Origin: [Candidatus Thermochlorobacteriaceae] bacterium GBChlB
Lineage (GTDB): Bacteria > Bacteroidota > Chlorobiia > Chlorobiales > Thermochlorobacteraceae
Assembly: GCA_000724175.1 (NCBI GenBank)
Contig: JPGV01000012.1
Coordinates: forward strand, 1 to 64,000
Direction of reading: 5' to 3'
Length of the DNA stretch: 64,000 nucleotides
The translations under genes and the position numbers were made by a program. Numbering within the stretch: position 1 is the stretch's first letter; every line of letters begins with the position of its first letter. Below the pieces are notes generated by a model. The model did not search any database. It saw nothing but the letters and a program-made list of their open reading frames with translations, and was not told where the DNA came from. This document shows, one piece after another, positions 36,467 to 45,466 of this stretch.

Positions 36467-37369
36467 ATGGCGACAGTTCACATCGGTCATAAACTCGTCG
36501 GAGACGGGGAATCCGTATTCATCATTGCGGAAATCGGCATCAATCACAACGGCTCTCTTGACATTGCAAAGAAACTCATTGATGGCGCAGTGCTTTCGGG
36601 CTGCGACGCCGTTAAGTTTCAAAAGCGCACGCCTGAACTCTGCGTTCCGAAAGACCAATGGCACTTGGAGCGCGACACGCCTTGGGGGAGAATGACATAT
36701 ATCGACTACCGACACAAAGTCGAGTTCAGCGAAAAAGAATACGCCGAAATCGACCGACATTGCAAGGAGCGCGGCATTTTGTGGTTTGCTTCCTGTTGGG
36801 ACGAGCCATCGGTGGACTTCATGGAAAAGTTTGACCCGCCCTGCTACAAAGCAGCCTCTGCGTCGCTCACCGATTTGGATTTGCTGCGCAAGAAAAAAGC
36901 CACTGGCCGCCCGCTTATCATCTCCACTGGTATGTCGACGATGGAGGAAATCGAAGCAGCCGTAACTGCCGTCGGCACAGAGAACCTTTTAATTGCACAT
37001 GCCACATCGACCTATCCATGTCCGTTACAGGAATTAAATTTGCGCGTCATTCATACACTTAAAGCAAAATATCCGATGTGTCCGATTGGCTATTCGGGTC
37101 ATGAGACGGGGCTGGCGCCGACATGGGCGGCGGTGGCGTTAGGCGCGACCTTTGTCGAGCGACATATTACGCTCGACCGCGCGATGTGGGGAACAGACCA
37201 AGCGGCGTCAGTTGAAATCGGCGGCATGATGCGCCTCGTCTCTAACATTCGAGATATTGAGAAATCTATGGGAGACGGTGTCAAGCGGCTATATGACAGC
37301 GAGCTTGCGCCGCGCAAAAAACTGCGTCGTGTTCAATCGAGTGTGCCATTATCTTCAAATCACAACTAA
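36467..37369 (+). CDS. NeuB-like sialic acid/KDN (9-phosphate) synthase without SAF domain
   Basis: 300 residues. It condenses phosphoenolpyruvate with a hexose (or hexose 6-phosphate) to a nonulosonic acid in the cytoplasm. The TIM barrel is clear: IAEIGINHNGSLDIAK, DAVKFQKRTPE, ISTGMSTMEEI, GYSGHETG and FVERHITLDRAMWGTDQ. The usual C-terminal antifreeze-like SAF domain (about 60 residues) is missing, the protein ending soon after RRVQSS. It lies 92 bp after the KdsC-like phosphatase, matching a synthase-phosphatase pair. No CMP transferase gene was found in the window. Confidence 0.9.
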   Translation: MATVHIGHKLVGDGESVFIIAEIGINHNGSLDIAKKLIDGAVLSGCDAVKFQKRTPELCVPKDQWHLERDTPWGRMTYIDYRHKVEFSEKEYAEIDRHCKERGILWFASCWDEPSVDFMEKFDPPCYKAASASLTDLDLLRKKKATGRPLIISTGMSTMEEIEAAVTAVGTENLLIAHATSTYPCPLQELNLRVIHTLKAKYPMCPIGYSGHETGLAPTWAAVALGATFVERHITLDRAMWGTDQAASVEIGGMMRLVSNIRDIEKSMGDGVKRLYDSELAPRKKLRRVQSSVPLSSNHN

Positions 37370-37390
37370 CCTGTAAGTCGATTGGCTGCT

Positions 37391-38257
37391 ATGTCGTTGG
37401 AGCATGTCTCGATTCTATCGCCGATTATTGTTGCCAGCGCCGCCGCGCTGTTCATTGTGCTGGAACGGCTTTTTCCCTACACAACCGGGCAACGATTTTT
37501 CCGCGAAGGGTTCTTCACTGATTTAATTTTTTACGCACTTCTTCAAAGTGCGATATTGAGCGTTATCATTGGCTGGATAGTTCAGTGGATTGATGCGGCA
37601 AGCGGCGTTTCGCGTCTTCGCTTGATTTCCGACTGGTCGATTCCCGCACAGGTATTGTTCTTTCTCGTTACGCACGATTTTTACATTTATGTTTTTCATC
37701 GATTTCAGCATCGAAACAAATTTTTCTGGCGATTGCACGAAGCGCATCATTCAGCGAAATCGGTCGATTGGATTGCGGGAATGCGCTCGCACTCGCTTGA
37801 AATTTTGATTAACCAAACGGTTGAATTTGCGCCGATTGTCTTGCTGGGCGCCGCGCCCGAAGTGATCGTCATTAAAGGTATGCTCGATGGCATTTGGGGA
37901 ATGTGGATTCACAGCAACATCGACGTCAAATCGGGCTGGTTGCAATACCTCATTAACGGTCCCGAAATGCACCGATGGCATCATGCAGAGGAAATTACCG
38001 AAGGCGGCTTGAACTTCTCGACGAAACTTGCCATCTGGGATTGGCTTTTCGGCACAGCGTATTTGCCCAAAGAAAAACCGACGGGCTATGGCATTAGCGA
38101 CGACCTGTATCCACTTAGTTCTACCGATACGCCGCTTCCGCAACGTTTTTGGGACGACCTAAAAAGTTACGTTAGGCAGCATCTCTATGCGTTTCGTCCG
38201 ATGGACTCTGGCTCAGGCTCGCACGTGCTTGCTAAAAACATCAGCGCTGGAACATAG
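37391..38257 (+). CDS. Fatty acid hydroxylase / sterol desaturase-family membrane protein
   Basis: 288 residues from ATG 37391; a TTG nine bases earlier is a weak alternative. It is a di-iron membrane oxygenase with the histidine clusters HDFYIYVFH (95-103), HEAHH (116-120) and HRWHH (194-198), plus His107. Hydrophobic helices surround them. Such enzymes hydroxylate or desaturate lipid chains or carotenoids with O2. The substrate is unknown. It follows the NeuB-like gene by 21 bp. Confidence 0.9.
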   Translation: MSLEHVSILSPIIVASAAALFIVLERLFPYTTGQRFFREGFFTDLIFYALLQSAILSVIIGWIVQWIDAASGVSRLRLISDWSIPAQVLFFLVTHDFYIYVFHRFQHRNKFFWRLHEAHHSAKSVDWIAGMRSHSLEILINQTVEFAPIVLLGAAPEVIVIKGMLDGIWGMWIHSNIDVKSGWLQYLINGPEMHRWHHAEEITEGGLNFSTKLAIWDWLFGTAYLPKEKPTGYGISDDLYPLSSTDTPLPQRFWDDLKSYVRQHLYAFRPMDSGSGSHVLAKNISAGT

Positions 38258-38378
38258 ATTGGTCTCGTCTATCCCTCTATCGGGAAAAGCGTTGCACTTG
38301 CCCATTCTAAACGGCTTACTGGGAATTAAACATACCGTCGACCGATTTAAAATTGCACTTTAAGGAAGAAATTTCTTG

Positions 38379-38405
38379 AACGCCGCATCGGCAAAGAACG
38401 GCGTT
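38379..38405. other. Small hairpin in intergenic spacer
   Basis: AACGCCG pairs with CGGCGTT (7 bp, 13-base loop). No U-tract follows, so it is a weak terminator or a chance structure between the hydroxylase and BON genes. Confidence 0.35.
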
Positions 38406-38473
38406 GCACCATTGAATCATTTTAGAAACTTGAATCGAATTAGTTTATTTTGACCTATCATTGAAACACAGCT

Positions 38474-38863
38474 ATGCAACCAACAAATACGCCTGATACG
38501 AGGTCTGAGACACGCACGACCAACACTCGCAAGTGGCTTTGGGGACTAATTGGATTAGCATCAGCCGCCGTCGTCGGCGTCGTTATTTCTCGAAAACCGC
38601 CGTTGAAGCGCGAGACAAAACCGCCCGTCGCCGATTGGCAACTGATTGGTCGCATCGACCATGCCTTGAGTCAAGCCGATATTTCGGGAATCGATGTGTA
38701 TGTCAATGGCGGTCGCGTGATGTTGATTACCGAAGCAGGAAGCGGCGTGGACATTTTGCACGCCAAATCCATCGTGGCGGCGTTGCCAGGCGTTGAAGCG
38801 GTTGATGTCGTCGCCAAGCACGTGGGCGAGACTGTTTCGTATTCACGACACTCTGAACTATGA
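38474..38863 (+). CDS. Membrane-anchored BON-domain-like protein
   Basis: 129 residues. One membrane helix (about 20-43, KWLWGLIGLASAAVVGVVIS) follows a polar N-terminus. The rest (50-120) resembles one BON domain: DWQLIGRIDHAL, DVYVNGGRVMLITEAG and VAALPGVEAVDVV. BON domains bind phospholipid or peptidoglycan-associated partners in the envelope. It overlaps the ATP-grasp gene by 4 bp (ATGA), so the two are coupled. Confidence 0.72.
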   Translation: MQPTNTPDTRSETRTTNTRKWLWGLIGLASAAVVGVVISRKPPLKRETKPPVADWQLIGRIDHALSQADISGIDVYVNGGRVMLITEAGSGVDILHAKSIVAALPGVEAVDVVAKHVGETVSYSRHSEL

Positions 38864-39927
38864 AAGTCGCGCTGCTCTACAACCAAAAGCCAGACATTCA
38901 AAACGGCGCGGGAAAGTATGCGTCCGACGAATACGCCGAGTGGGACAATCCCGAAACGATTGACGCCGTTGCTGCCGCGCTCTCCGAAACCCATCATGTC
39001 ATCAAAATTGATTGTCATCCAAATCGTCTTCGAGAAATTATCGAGACACTGGAACGCGAGAAGCCTGACATCTGCTTCAACATCGCCGAAGGCGCGGGCG
39101 CTGTCAGCCGCGAAGCACATGTGCCTGCGCTGCTGGAAATGCTTGGACTCAAATACACAGCGTCTGACCCGATGACACTGTGCATTACGCTCGACAAAGC
39201 CCGCACGAAAGAAATTCTTGCCTATCACAACATTCCAACACCTGCGTTTCACCTTGTTTCATCACTTCGCGACATTGAGCCAGTTCTCGCCGTCGAGAAA
39301 AAATTTCCGCTCATCGTTAAGCCGTTGCATGAAGGGTCGAGCAAAGGCATTTTTGAACGCTCTGTCGTCACCACAAACGATGACTTGAAGGCGCAACTGA
39401 TGGAAGTGTTGACGCAGTATAGACAGCCTGCGCTCATCGAGGAGTTTTTAAGCGGGCGCGAATTTACAGTCGCGCTGCTTGGCAACGGCGAGGGCGTCGA
39501 AGTTCTTCCCATTGTCGAGCTGACATTCGACCACTTGCCGCACGGCTCGAGACGGATTTATTCTTATGAAGCAAAATGGCTTTGGGATAACCCGCAGAAC
39601 CCAGTCGAGGTCTTTCACTGCCCTGCGCCGCTTGCGCCGCCGTTGGAAAAGAGCATTGCTGAAATTTGTAAGCGTGCGTTTGTCGCCTTGCGCTGTCGCG
39701 ATTGGGCGCGCATTGATGTTCGGCTCGATGCGCATGATAACCCCTACATCATTGAGGTCAACCCGTTGCCGGGCATTTTGCCCAATCCCGACGAACACTC
39801 TTGTTTCCCGATGGCGGCGCGACAAGCTGGACTGTCATACAATCAACTTATCAACCGCGTCTTGAACGAAGCACTTCAGCGTTACAATGCCTTGCCGCAG
39901 GCTGACCATGTGTTTCTGCGCACTTGA
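38860..39927 (+). CDS. ATP-grasp ligase, D-Ala-D-Ala ligase-like
   Basis: 355 residues, with the overall D-alanine-D-alanine ligase fold: N-terminal domain to about 110, central ATP-grasp with FPLIVKPLHEGSSKGI (phosphate loop) and QPALIEEFLSGREFTV, and the C-terminal metal site IDVRLDAHDNPYIIEVNPLPGI. The N-terminus and several loops differ from true Ddl, so it may be a Ddl paralogue joining another amino acid or peptide. ATG overlaps the BON gene stop by 4 bp. No mur or ddl cluster adjoins. Confidence 0.88.
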   Translation: MKVALLYNQKPDIQNGAGKYASDEYAEWDNPETIDAVAAALSETHHVIKIDCHPNRLREIIETLEREKPDICFNIAEGAGAVSREAHVPALLEMLGLKYTASDPMTLCITLDKARTKEILAYHNIPTPAFHLVSSLRDIEPVLAVEKKFPLIVKPLHEGSSKGIFERSVVTTNDDLKAQLMEVLTQYRQPALIEEFLSGREFTVALLGNGEGVEVLPIVELTFDHLPHGSRRIYSYEAKWLWDNPQNPVEVFHCPAPLAPPLEKSIAEICKRAFVALRCRDWARIDVRLDAHDNPYIIEVNPLPGILPNPDEHSCFPMAARQAGLSYNQLINRVLNEALQRYNALPQADHVFLRT

Positions 39928-40099
39928 ACTTTCCGAGAAAAACATATCTTCGATTCGCTTGTTTTTCGTATTATTACGGTCCCTAACAAGCACATTGAAG
40001 CACATGCACATTTTTTCAGTAAACGCGAACAAAAATACAGTAACCTATCTCAATTTGAGATGTTAACCACATTCGGGTAGTAGTAGGACCCAAGACATT

Positions 40100-41425
40100 A
40101 TGACTGCAAGAGAAATCGCTATTAAAGTTCTTAAAGATGTGGAGACTGGCAAATCGAAGTCTGACACTGCCATCAACCACTATTTCAATGAAAGTTCGCT
40201 GGAAGCGCTCGATAAAGCCTTCGCCATGCAGGTTATTTACGGCACGTTGCGCGAGCGCATGAAAATCGACCATGTCATTGAGCAATTTTACAATCATGAT
40301 TTTAAGAAAATGGATCCCGATGTGCGCAACATTCTGCGCATCGGCGTCTATCAACTCTTTTACCTGACGCGCGTGCCGAAGTGGGCGGCGGTGAACGAGT
40401 CCGTCGAACTTGCCAAGAAAACCAAAAACCAATTTTTAGGCAACTTGGTGAACGGTGTTCTTCGAAACATTGCGAACAACCTCGAGAGTGTGACATTCAA
40501 GGTCAAAGGCGGCACATTTGCCGACCAAGTCGCGCTGCAATACTCGCATCCCAAATGGCTTCTGGAACGCTGGTTACAGCGGTTTTCTTTTCAGGAAGCG
40601 CAAGACATCATGGCGGCAAATAACCAAGTGCCGCGTGTTGCGTTCAGAGTTAATCGTCTGAAAACCACGCCCGCAGCCGTCGAGGCACTGCTCACCGAAA
40701 AGCAACTCTCTTTTCAAAAATCGCTCGTCGATGGCTTCATTGTGCCAGAACGCTTTTTCGACATGGAGTCTTTCTTAAAAGATGGACTTGTCTCGGTGCA
40801 AAGCGAATCGCAAGGCATTGCTTGCCTGCTTGTCGACCCAAAACGTGGCGAGCGTATTTTGGACATGTGCGCTGCGCCAGGCGGAAAATCGACCTTCATG
40901 GCAGAGCGTATGCAGAACGAGGGAAAAATCGTGGCGCTCGATTTGTATCAAAGTAAAATCAGTGACATTCATCGTGGCGCAAATACGCTCGGCGTGAAAA
41001 TTCTCGAGTCGGCGAAAATTGACGCGCGCCAATATCAAAGCGATGAAAAATTCGACCGTGTCTTGCTCGACGCGCCTTGCACGGGAACGGGTGTCCTCTC
41101 GCGCCGCGCTGAACTGCGCTGGCGGCTTTCGCCCAACGATGTTACTGCTATGGCGAAATTGCAACGCGAACTTTTAGAAAATGCGGTTACGCTCACCAAA
41201 GACCACGCGACGCTTGTCTATTCCACCTGCTCCATTGAGCCAGAGGAAAATTGGCAACTCATTGAGGCATTTCTCGCCGACCACCCCGATTGGAAAGTCG
41301 AGAACGCCAAAGACATCTTGCCTGAATCGCTGCATCAGTTCGTTAATGAACACGGCGCAGTTGAAATCCTTCCCCATAAACATCAATTGGACGGCGCGTT
41401 CTCAGTGCGCTTGGTGAAAAAGTAG
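40100..41425 (+). CDS. rsmB: 16S rRNA (cytosine-967-C5)-methyltransferase
   Basis: 441 residues. The N-terminal NusB-like RNA-binding domain (about 1-140) and the SAM-dependent Rossmann domain carry LDMCAAPGGKST, DAPCTGTG with Cys327, and the nucleophile Cys377 in YSTCSIEPEEN. It methylates C967 of 16S rRNA using SAM. The two-cysteine mechanism residues are both present. Upstream lies a 172-bp spacer with no other features seen. Confidence 0.95.
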   Translation: MTAREIAIKVLKDVETGKSKSDTAINHYFNESSLEALDKAFAMQVIYGTLRERMKIDHVIEQFYNHDFKKMDPDVRNILRIGVYQLFYLTRVPKWAAVNESVELAKKTKNQFLGNLVNGVLRNIANNLESVTFKVKGGTFADQVALQYSHPKWLLERWLQRFSFQEAQDIMAANNQVPRVAFRVNRLKTTPAAVEALLTEKQLSFQKSLVDGFIVPERFFDMESFLKDGLVSVQSESQGIACLLVDPKRGERILDMCAAPGGKSTFMAERMQNEGKIVALDLYQSKISDIHRGANTLGVKILESAKIDARQYQSDEKFDRVLLDAPCTGTGVLSRRAELRWRLSPNDVTAMAKLQRELLENAVTLTKDHATLVYSTCSIEPEENWQLIEAFLADHPDWKVENAKDILPESLHQFVNEHGAVEILPHKHQLDGAFSVRLVKK

Positions 41426-41446
41426 TCCTGCCGCGCTGGCTGCAAG

Positions 41447-41480
41447 CACAAGGGGACGCGGTCGCCCGAATCCCCTTGTG
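41447..41480. terminator. Hairpin between convergent rsmB and subtilase genes
   Basis: CACAAGGGG pairs perfectly with CCCCTTGTG (9 bp, 16-base loop containing GC-rich inner pairing). No U-tract on either strand, so termination would have to be weak or factor-dependent. It lies 22 bp after the rsmB stop and 26 bp before the subtilase stop. Confidence 0.5.
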
Positions 41481-41505
41481 AAACCGATGCGTTACAGACA
41501 TACGC

Positions 41506-43958
41506 TTACTTCGCTAAAATCATCTTTTTGGTTTGAACAAACTCGCCTGCCTGCAAGCGATAGAAATATGTCCCCGACGAGAGCCTGCTTGAATTAAACA
41601 CAGCTTGATAAACGCCTGCTGATTTCGTTTCATTGACCAATGTTTCAACTTCGCGCCCCAAGACGTCAAAGACCGTCAGTTTCACCCGTGCGTCTGTCGG
41701 CAGAGCGTAGCTGATGGTCGTCGTTGGGTTGAACGGATTGGGATAGTTTTGGTCGAGGCTGAACGCGGTCGGCAATGGTTTGTCGTTCTCGTCGCGTCGC
41801 ACGGAATACGGTCCGCCCGAACCGGTGAAATAAATGTTAGTGGCGTCTTGCGCCTGCCGACCTTGTGCATTGGTAACGGTAACGCGCAATGTCCAATAAT
41901 TGTTCGGGTCGCCGCCGCCGAAATTGACGGGATTAGTATTGCCGACCGAATACCAACTGCCCGTCCCGTAGTTGCTTTCCCAAGCGTAAGTGAAGGGCGC
42001 GGCACCGCCCGTGATATTGGCAGTGTAAGAATTGAAGGAATAGGCAGGCGGTTCGGTGATGCCTGTGATGGTAACGGACGGCGGCGGAATGCCGGGAACG
42101 CCCCAAACGGTATAAGCATACTGCACCTGCGAGGGCTGACATGGATACCAACCTAAATAATATGCTGGTTGCCCAAGAATGTTTGGAGCCCATACTTCAT
42201 AAACAAAAGTTTGCAAGTCAATTGTATATGGCGTGTATGTTACTTCGCAATAACCTAATTGATAGTTTGGATTTGAGCCAGTGTTTGACCAACCAATGCT
42301 GGCATTTGCACCTCTTCCCCACGCGTGGAATTGCGAGAAAGAGTTTACAGGAATAGTTTTTCTTACATCATAGCGCTTGCCCCAATAATTTCCCGATGGC
42401 AACGGACCGCCTGAACTGAAATTTATCCATTGGTCGCCCAATGTTCCAACGACCGTCCCGCCGTATGCCATTTGTTGACTAAGCGTCCAGCCGCCAACAC
42501 CGCTCAATCGTTCCACTGCGCGACCCGCATTGCTACGTCCATATCCAACATTTTCATTGTAGCCGTTTGCGTAGAAATAACCTGGCACTTTATCCGCCGA
42601 ATGTCGAATGATTCCTTCAACATCTTGCGCATGAAGATTTGAACTAGCAGACATGATAAGTGCTGCTAATCCGGAAACATGAGCGGCGGCAGCAGATGTG
42701 CCGTTAAAATAATTGTAGCCTGTGCGAGTTGTAGTAAAAACCAAATTATTTACACCGGGTGCCGCAACATCAATACTATTGCCATAACTTGATGAATAAC
42801 CATCCTCTCCGTTAACGCGTTGGTCATTACTTCCTGTGGCACCAACTGCAATTGTCAATGGATTATCATAGTCGGCGGGATAATTTGGAGCTGTGGTTCC
42901 ATTGTTGCCTTTTGAAGCAACAAACACGACATTATTGAGAGCGGCAAAAGCAACGTGTCCGCGCAATTGCTCGTCGTAAAAATCTCTTCCCCAACTATTG
43001 TTCAAAATATGACAACCAAATCCTGAAGCAGATACAGATCTTGCTCCGGCAGAGATTGCGGCACACAAACTCGAGGTGGTTCCAAAATCTGACGAATTTA
43101 TTCCTTTCAATGCTATAAGTTGAACGCCTGTATTTCCAACCGCAACATTCCCGCCTGCCAGACCTGCAATTCCTTGACCATTGTTTCGGAATGCCCCAAT
43201 AATTCCTGCACAGAGGGTTCCGTGACTACTTTCAGCGTCATCTCTTGGGTCACCGTCACCATTAAAATAGTCATATCCGCCTACCACTTTAACATTTGAG
43301 CCAATACTTGCTCCGCCTAAATCCGTAGCGAAATACTCAATTCCTGTGTCTATAACGCCTACTCTAATCGTGGAACTTCCTGTGGTATAATTCCAAGCAG
43401 TTGGAGCTTGAATATTTGCTAAATTTGGTTGACCTGAGATATGCGAAAAAAAACCACGTTGCAGATCGTAAAAGTTATCATTTGGCGAAGAATCTGCGTA
43501 GTAAATAAAGTTTGGCTGTGCAGATTCAATAAATGGTAGCTTTGAAAGTTCCTTGCATGTTTGTGTGATGTCTGTATTTTGCGGCATTTCCATAACCATA
43601 ACATTCCAAAAATCTGGAACACGCACTTCTTGCCCTGAGCGAGATACGGATGTTTTTTGATGCGGACGTAGGTCTGGTATCATGCGTCGCAGTTTGAGAA
43701 TTGAAAATTTTTGTAAAGAATCACGTCCCGAAGATTGTCTAATCAATCGACTACTTGGCAAGAATTCTTGATCCGGTTTTTCCAATTCAAGGCTATCCAA
43801 ATAACCGACTTTAAACTTGACAATGACTTCGCCTTTTACAAATTCTTCTCTTTGTGATTGATGGAGCCGGTTTGTCCATATACATCAAGAACCGCAAGGC
43901 TGAGCAGAAAAAGTAGCAGATAGTTTTTGAGGTTCCGAATATGAATTGAAAGCATCAT
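41506..43958 (-). pseudogene. Subtilisin-family (S8) secreted protease with T9SS domain, frameshifted near the signal peptide
   Basis: The long frame ends at 41506 and can be read back to about 43800 (TTG) or to 43884. It carries the catalytic triad Asp151 (VGVIDTG), His193 (SHGTLCAG) and Ser369 (GTSAAAAHVSG), with Asn268 for the oxyanion hole (numbered from 43800), a PKD-like segment and a T9SS C-terminal domain (NYPNPFNPTTTISY). This frame has no signal peptide. A signal peptide (MMLSIHIRNLKNYLLLFLL) starts at ATG 43958 with AAAGGAA upstream, but in another frame that stops at 43836. The sequence EEFVKGEVIVKFK, the usual pro-region start, lies in the protease frame. One lost base would explain it. 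It could be a real mutation or a base-call error. All protease motifs are intact. Confidence 0.75.
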
Positions 43959-44023
43959 AATTTGGTTTCCTTTATGGATAAGTTTGATTATTTTTGATTT
44001 CATTTGTTTTTCGAAAAAGAAAT

Positions 44024-44101
44024 GCCCTCGTTCTTTTTGGGACAAAATTTTGACTGTCTGGCGGACGTCGATTTTGTGTTCACATTTGTGAAAACGAGGG
44101 C
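44024..44101. repeat. Inverted repeat (9-bp arms, 60-bp loop) between subtilase and WD40-like gene
   Basis: GCCCTCGTT (44024-44032) pairs with AACGAGGGC (44093-44101). Inside is a smaller TTCACA/TGTGAA hairpin. On the minus strand the right arm is followed by ATTTCTTTTT. It may terminate the upstream lipoprotein gene or form an RNA structure in the subtilase leader. Function unknown. Confidence 0.45.
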
Positions 44102-44152
44102 TTTTATTTAACGCTCATAATCCTTCACCTCCTTCAATTGATTATAATTCGG

Positions 44153-45250
44153 TTAAAGATTGGACGCGGTGATAGCCTCATCAACATTGAGTTTTCGCAG
44201 TGAGATAAAGCCGCTCACAAATGTTCCTCTGCCAGACATACCGCGTGGTGTTCTTTCAATTCTTGTTACGCGCAGTTGTTCAAAAACAATATGCTTTCCA
44301 TCGGGATACCAAGAAGCCTGCCCTGCCACAAACCCTACTTGCTCGCCTTCAACCGTTGTTTCGTTGGGACGTGAAAGATAAGTTGGTAGGAGGCGTTTGA
44401 GGTTGCTTCCGTCGCTGTTCATTACCCAAATGCCTTGTGTGTTCCAAAACAAAATCCGTGTTCCGTCCGGCGAATATTGTGCAGATGCGTTAGACTCGTT
44501 TTCCGTGCCGCTTAAAATTTTCTCAGTGCGATTCGTCTTTAGACTAAAAACTGGAAATTGAGTGGTGATGTTTGTTGCAGAGAAGCCTCTAATCCCAAGC
44601 ATTCCCTCTCCGCTTGGATGCCAGTTTGGCTCTGCGGCAACAAAGAGTAGACGATGTTGCAAGAAATTTTGTTGAGAGCCATCAGCCTTCAGGATATAAA
44701 TTCCGCCCTTCCCTGTTCTGTAATCAATATTGTACTGATACGCAATCTCTGTTCCGTCCGGACTCCATGCAGGAAAAAACTCACTGCCATCATACAGAGA
44801 TGCGTAGTTGATTTCAGGGAAACGCGTTGGAAAAGTTAATTGAGTCAAGTTGCTACCATTTTTCCGTATTTTGAAAATACGTTGTCCTATGTTCAGCGCG
44901 AGCCATTCGCTGTCGGGCGACCAATCAGGCAACATTGCAAGCAGGTCGCTTACGAGTAATCGTTTTTGCCCTGTGGTCAAATCCAGAATGTAGACACCCG
45001 CCGAATCGCGCGGCACATCATTGAGGCGTCGATAGGCTATCAATTGCCCATTAGGCGAAACTTTTGGGGTTGCATCAATACCGCTAAACGGCAGTTTATC
45101 CGAAATAAAATATTCCGTGTTGGGAATCATCTCGCCTTGTAGGAAACGGAAATTATCCGTTGGGTCAACGGGATTGCGGCACGAGTTGAAGAGCAGCGCG
45201 GCAAGCAATGAAAACAATAGCAGAGCTGATGGCGATGAAGCGGTCTTCAT
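44153..45250 (-). CDS. Lipoprotein with WD40/TolB-like beta-propeller
   Basis: 365 residues from ATG 45250, chosen because MKTASSPSALLLFSLLAALL leads into a lipobox ending at Cys24. The body has repeated propeller units with the signature (S/H)PDG or PNG: KVSPNGQLIAY, DWSPDSEWLAL, AWSPDGTEIAY, NWHPSGEGML, QYSPDGTRILFW and WYPDGKHIVF, about six blades. Such WD40-like Beta Propeller (PD40) repeats occur in TolB and in surface proteins of Bacteroidota. It is divergent from the 1266-residue barrel gene. The binding partner is unknown. Confidence 0.85.
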   Translation of the reverse strand: MKTASSPSALLLFSLLAALLFNSCRNPVDPTDNFRFLQGEMIPNTEYFISDKLPFSGIDATPKVSPNGQLIAYRRLNDVPRDSAGVYILDLTTGQKRLLVSDLLAMLPDWSPDSEWLALNIGQRIFKIRKNGSNLTQLTFPTRFPEINYASLYDGSEFFPAWSPDGTEIAYQYNIDYRTGKGGIYILKADGSQQNFLQHRLLFVAAEPNWHPSGEGMLGIRGFSATNITTQFPVFSLKTNRTEKILSGTENESNASAQYSPDGTRILFWNTQGIWVMNSDGSNLKRLLPTYLSRPNETTVEGEQVGFVAGQASWYPDGKHIVFEQLRVTRIERTPRGMSGRGTFVSGFISLRKLNVDEAITASNL

Positions 45251-45466
45251 GGTCTTGTTTTGTTTTGGCGTTGTCCGCACTTGGGCGGATAAGGATAAAG
45301 GTAATGTCTGGTTTTTATCGCACGATGAGTGCCAAAGACGCATCGCGCAACCGCAAAGCAAAAAAACTCGGCAAAAAAACAAATTTTATGCCAACATTTT
45401 TTTTAAAAAAATGAGTGCAACGAGGTGCTAATCAATGAGCCGTAAATCACGGGTTGAAATTCACGG

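Noticed and set aside
43800-43802. TTG at 43800 as the true subtilase start
   Set aside because: The pro-region EEFVKGEVIVKFK lies upstream in the same frame, and a secreted T9SS protein needs the signal peptide found in the other frame.
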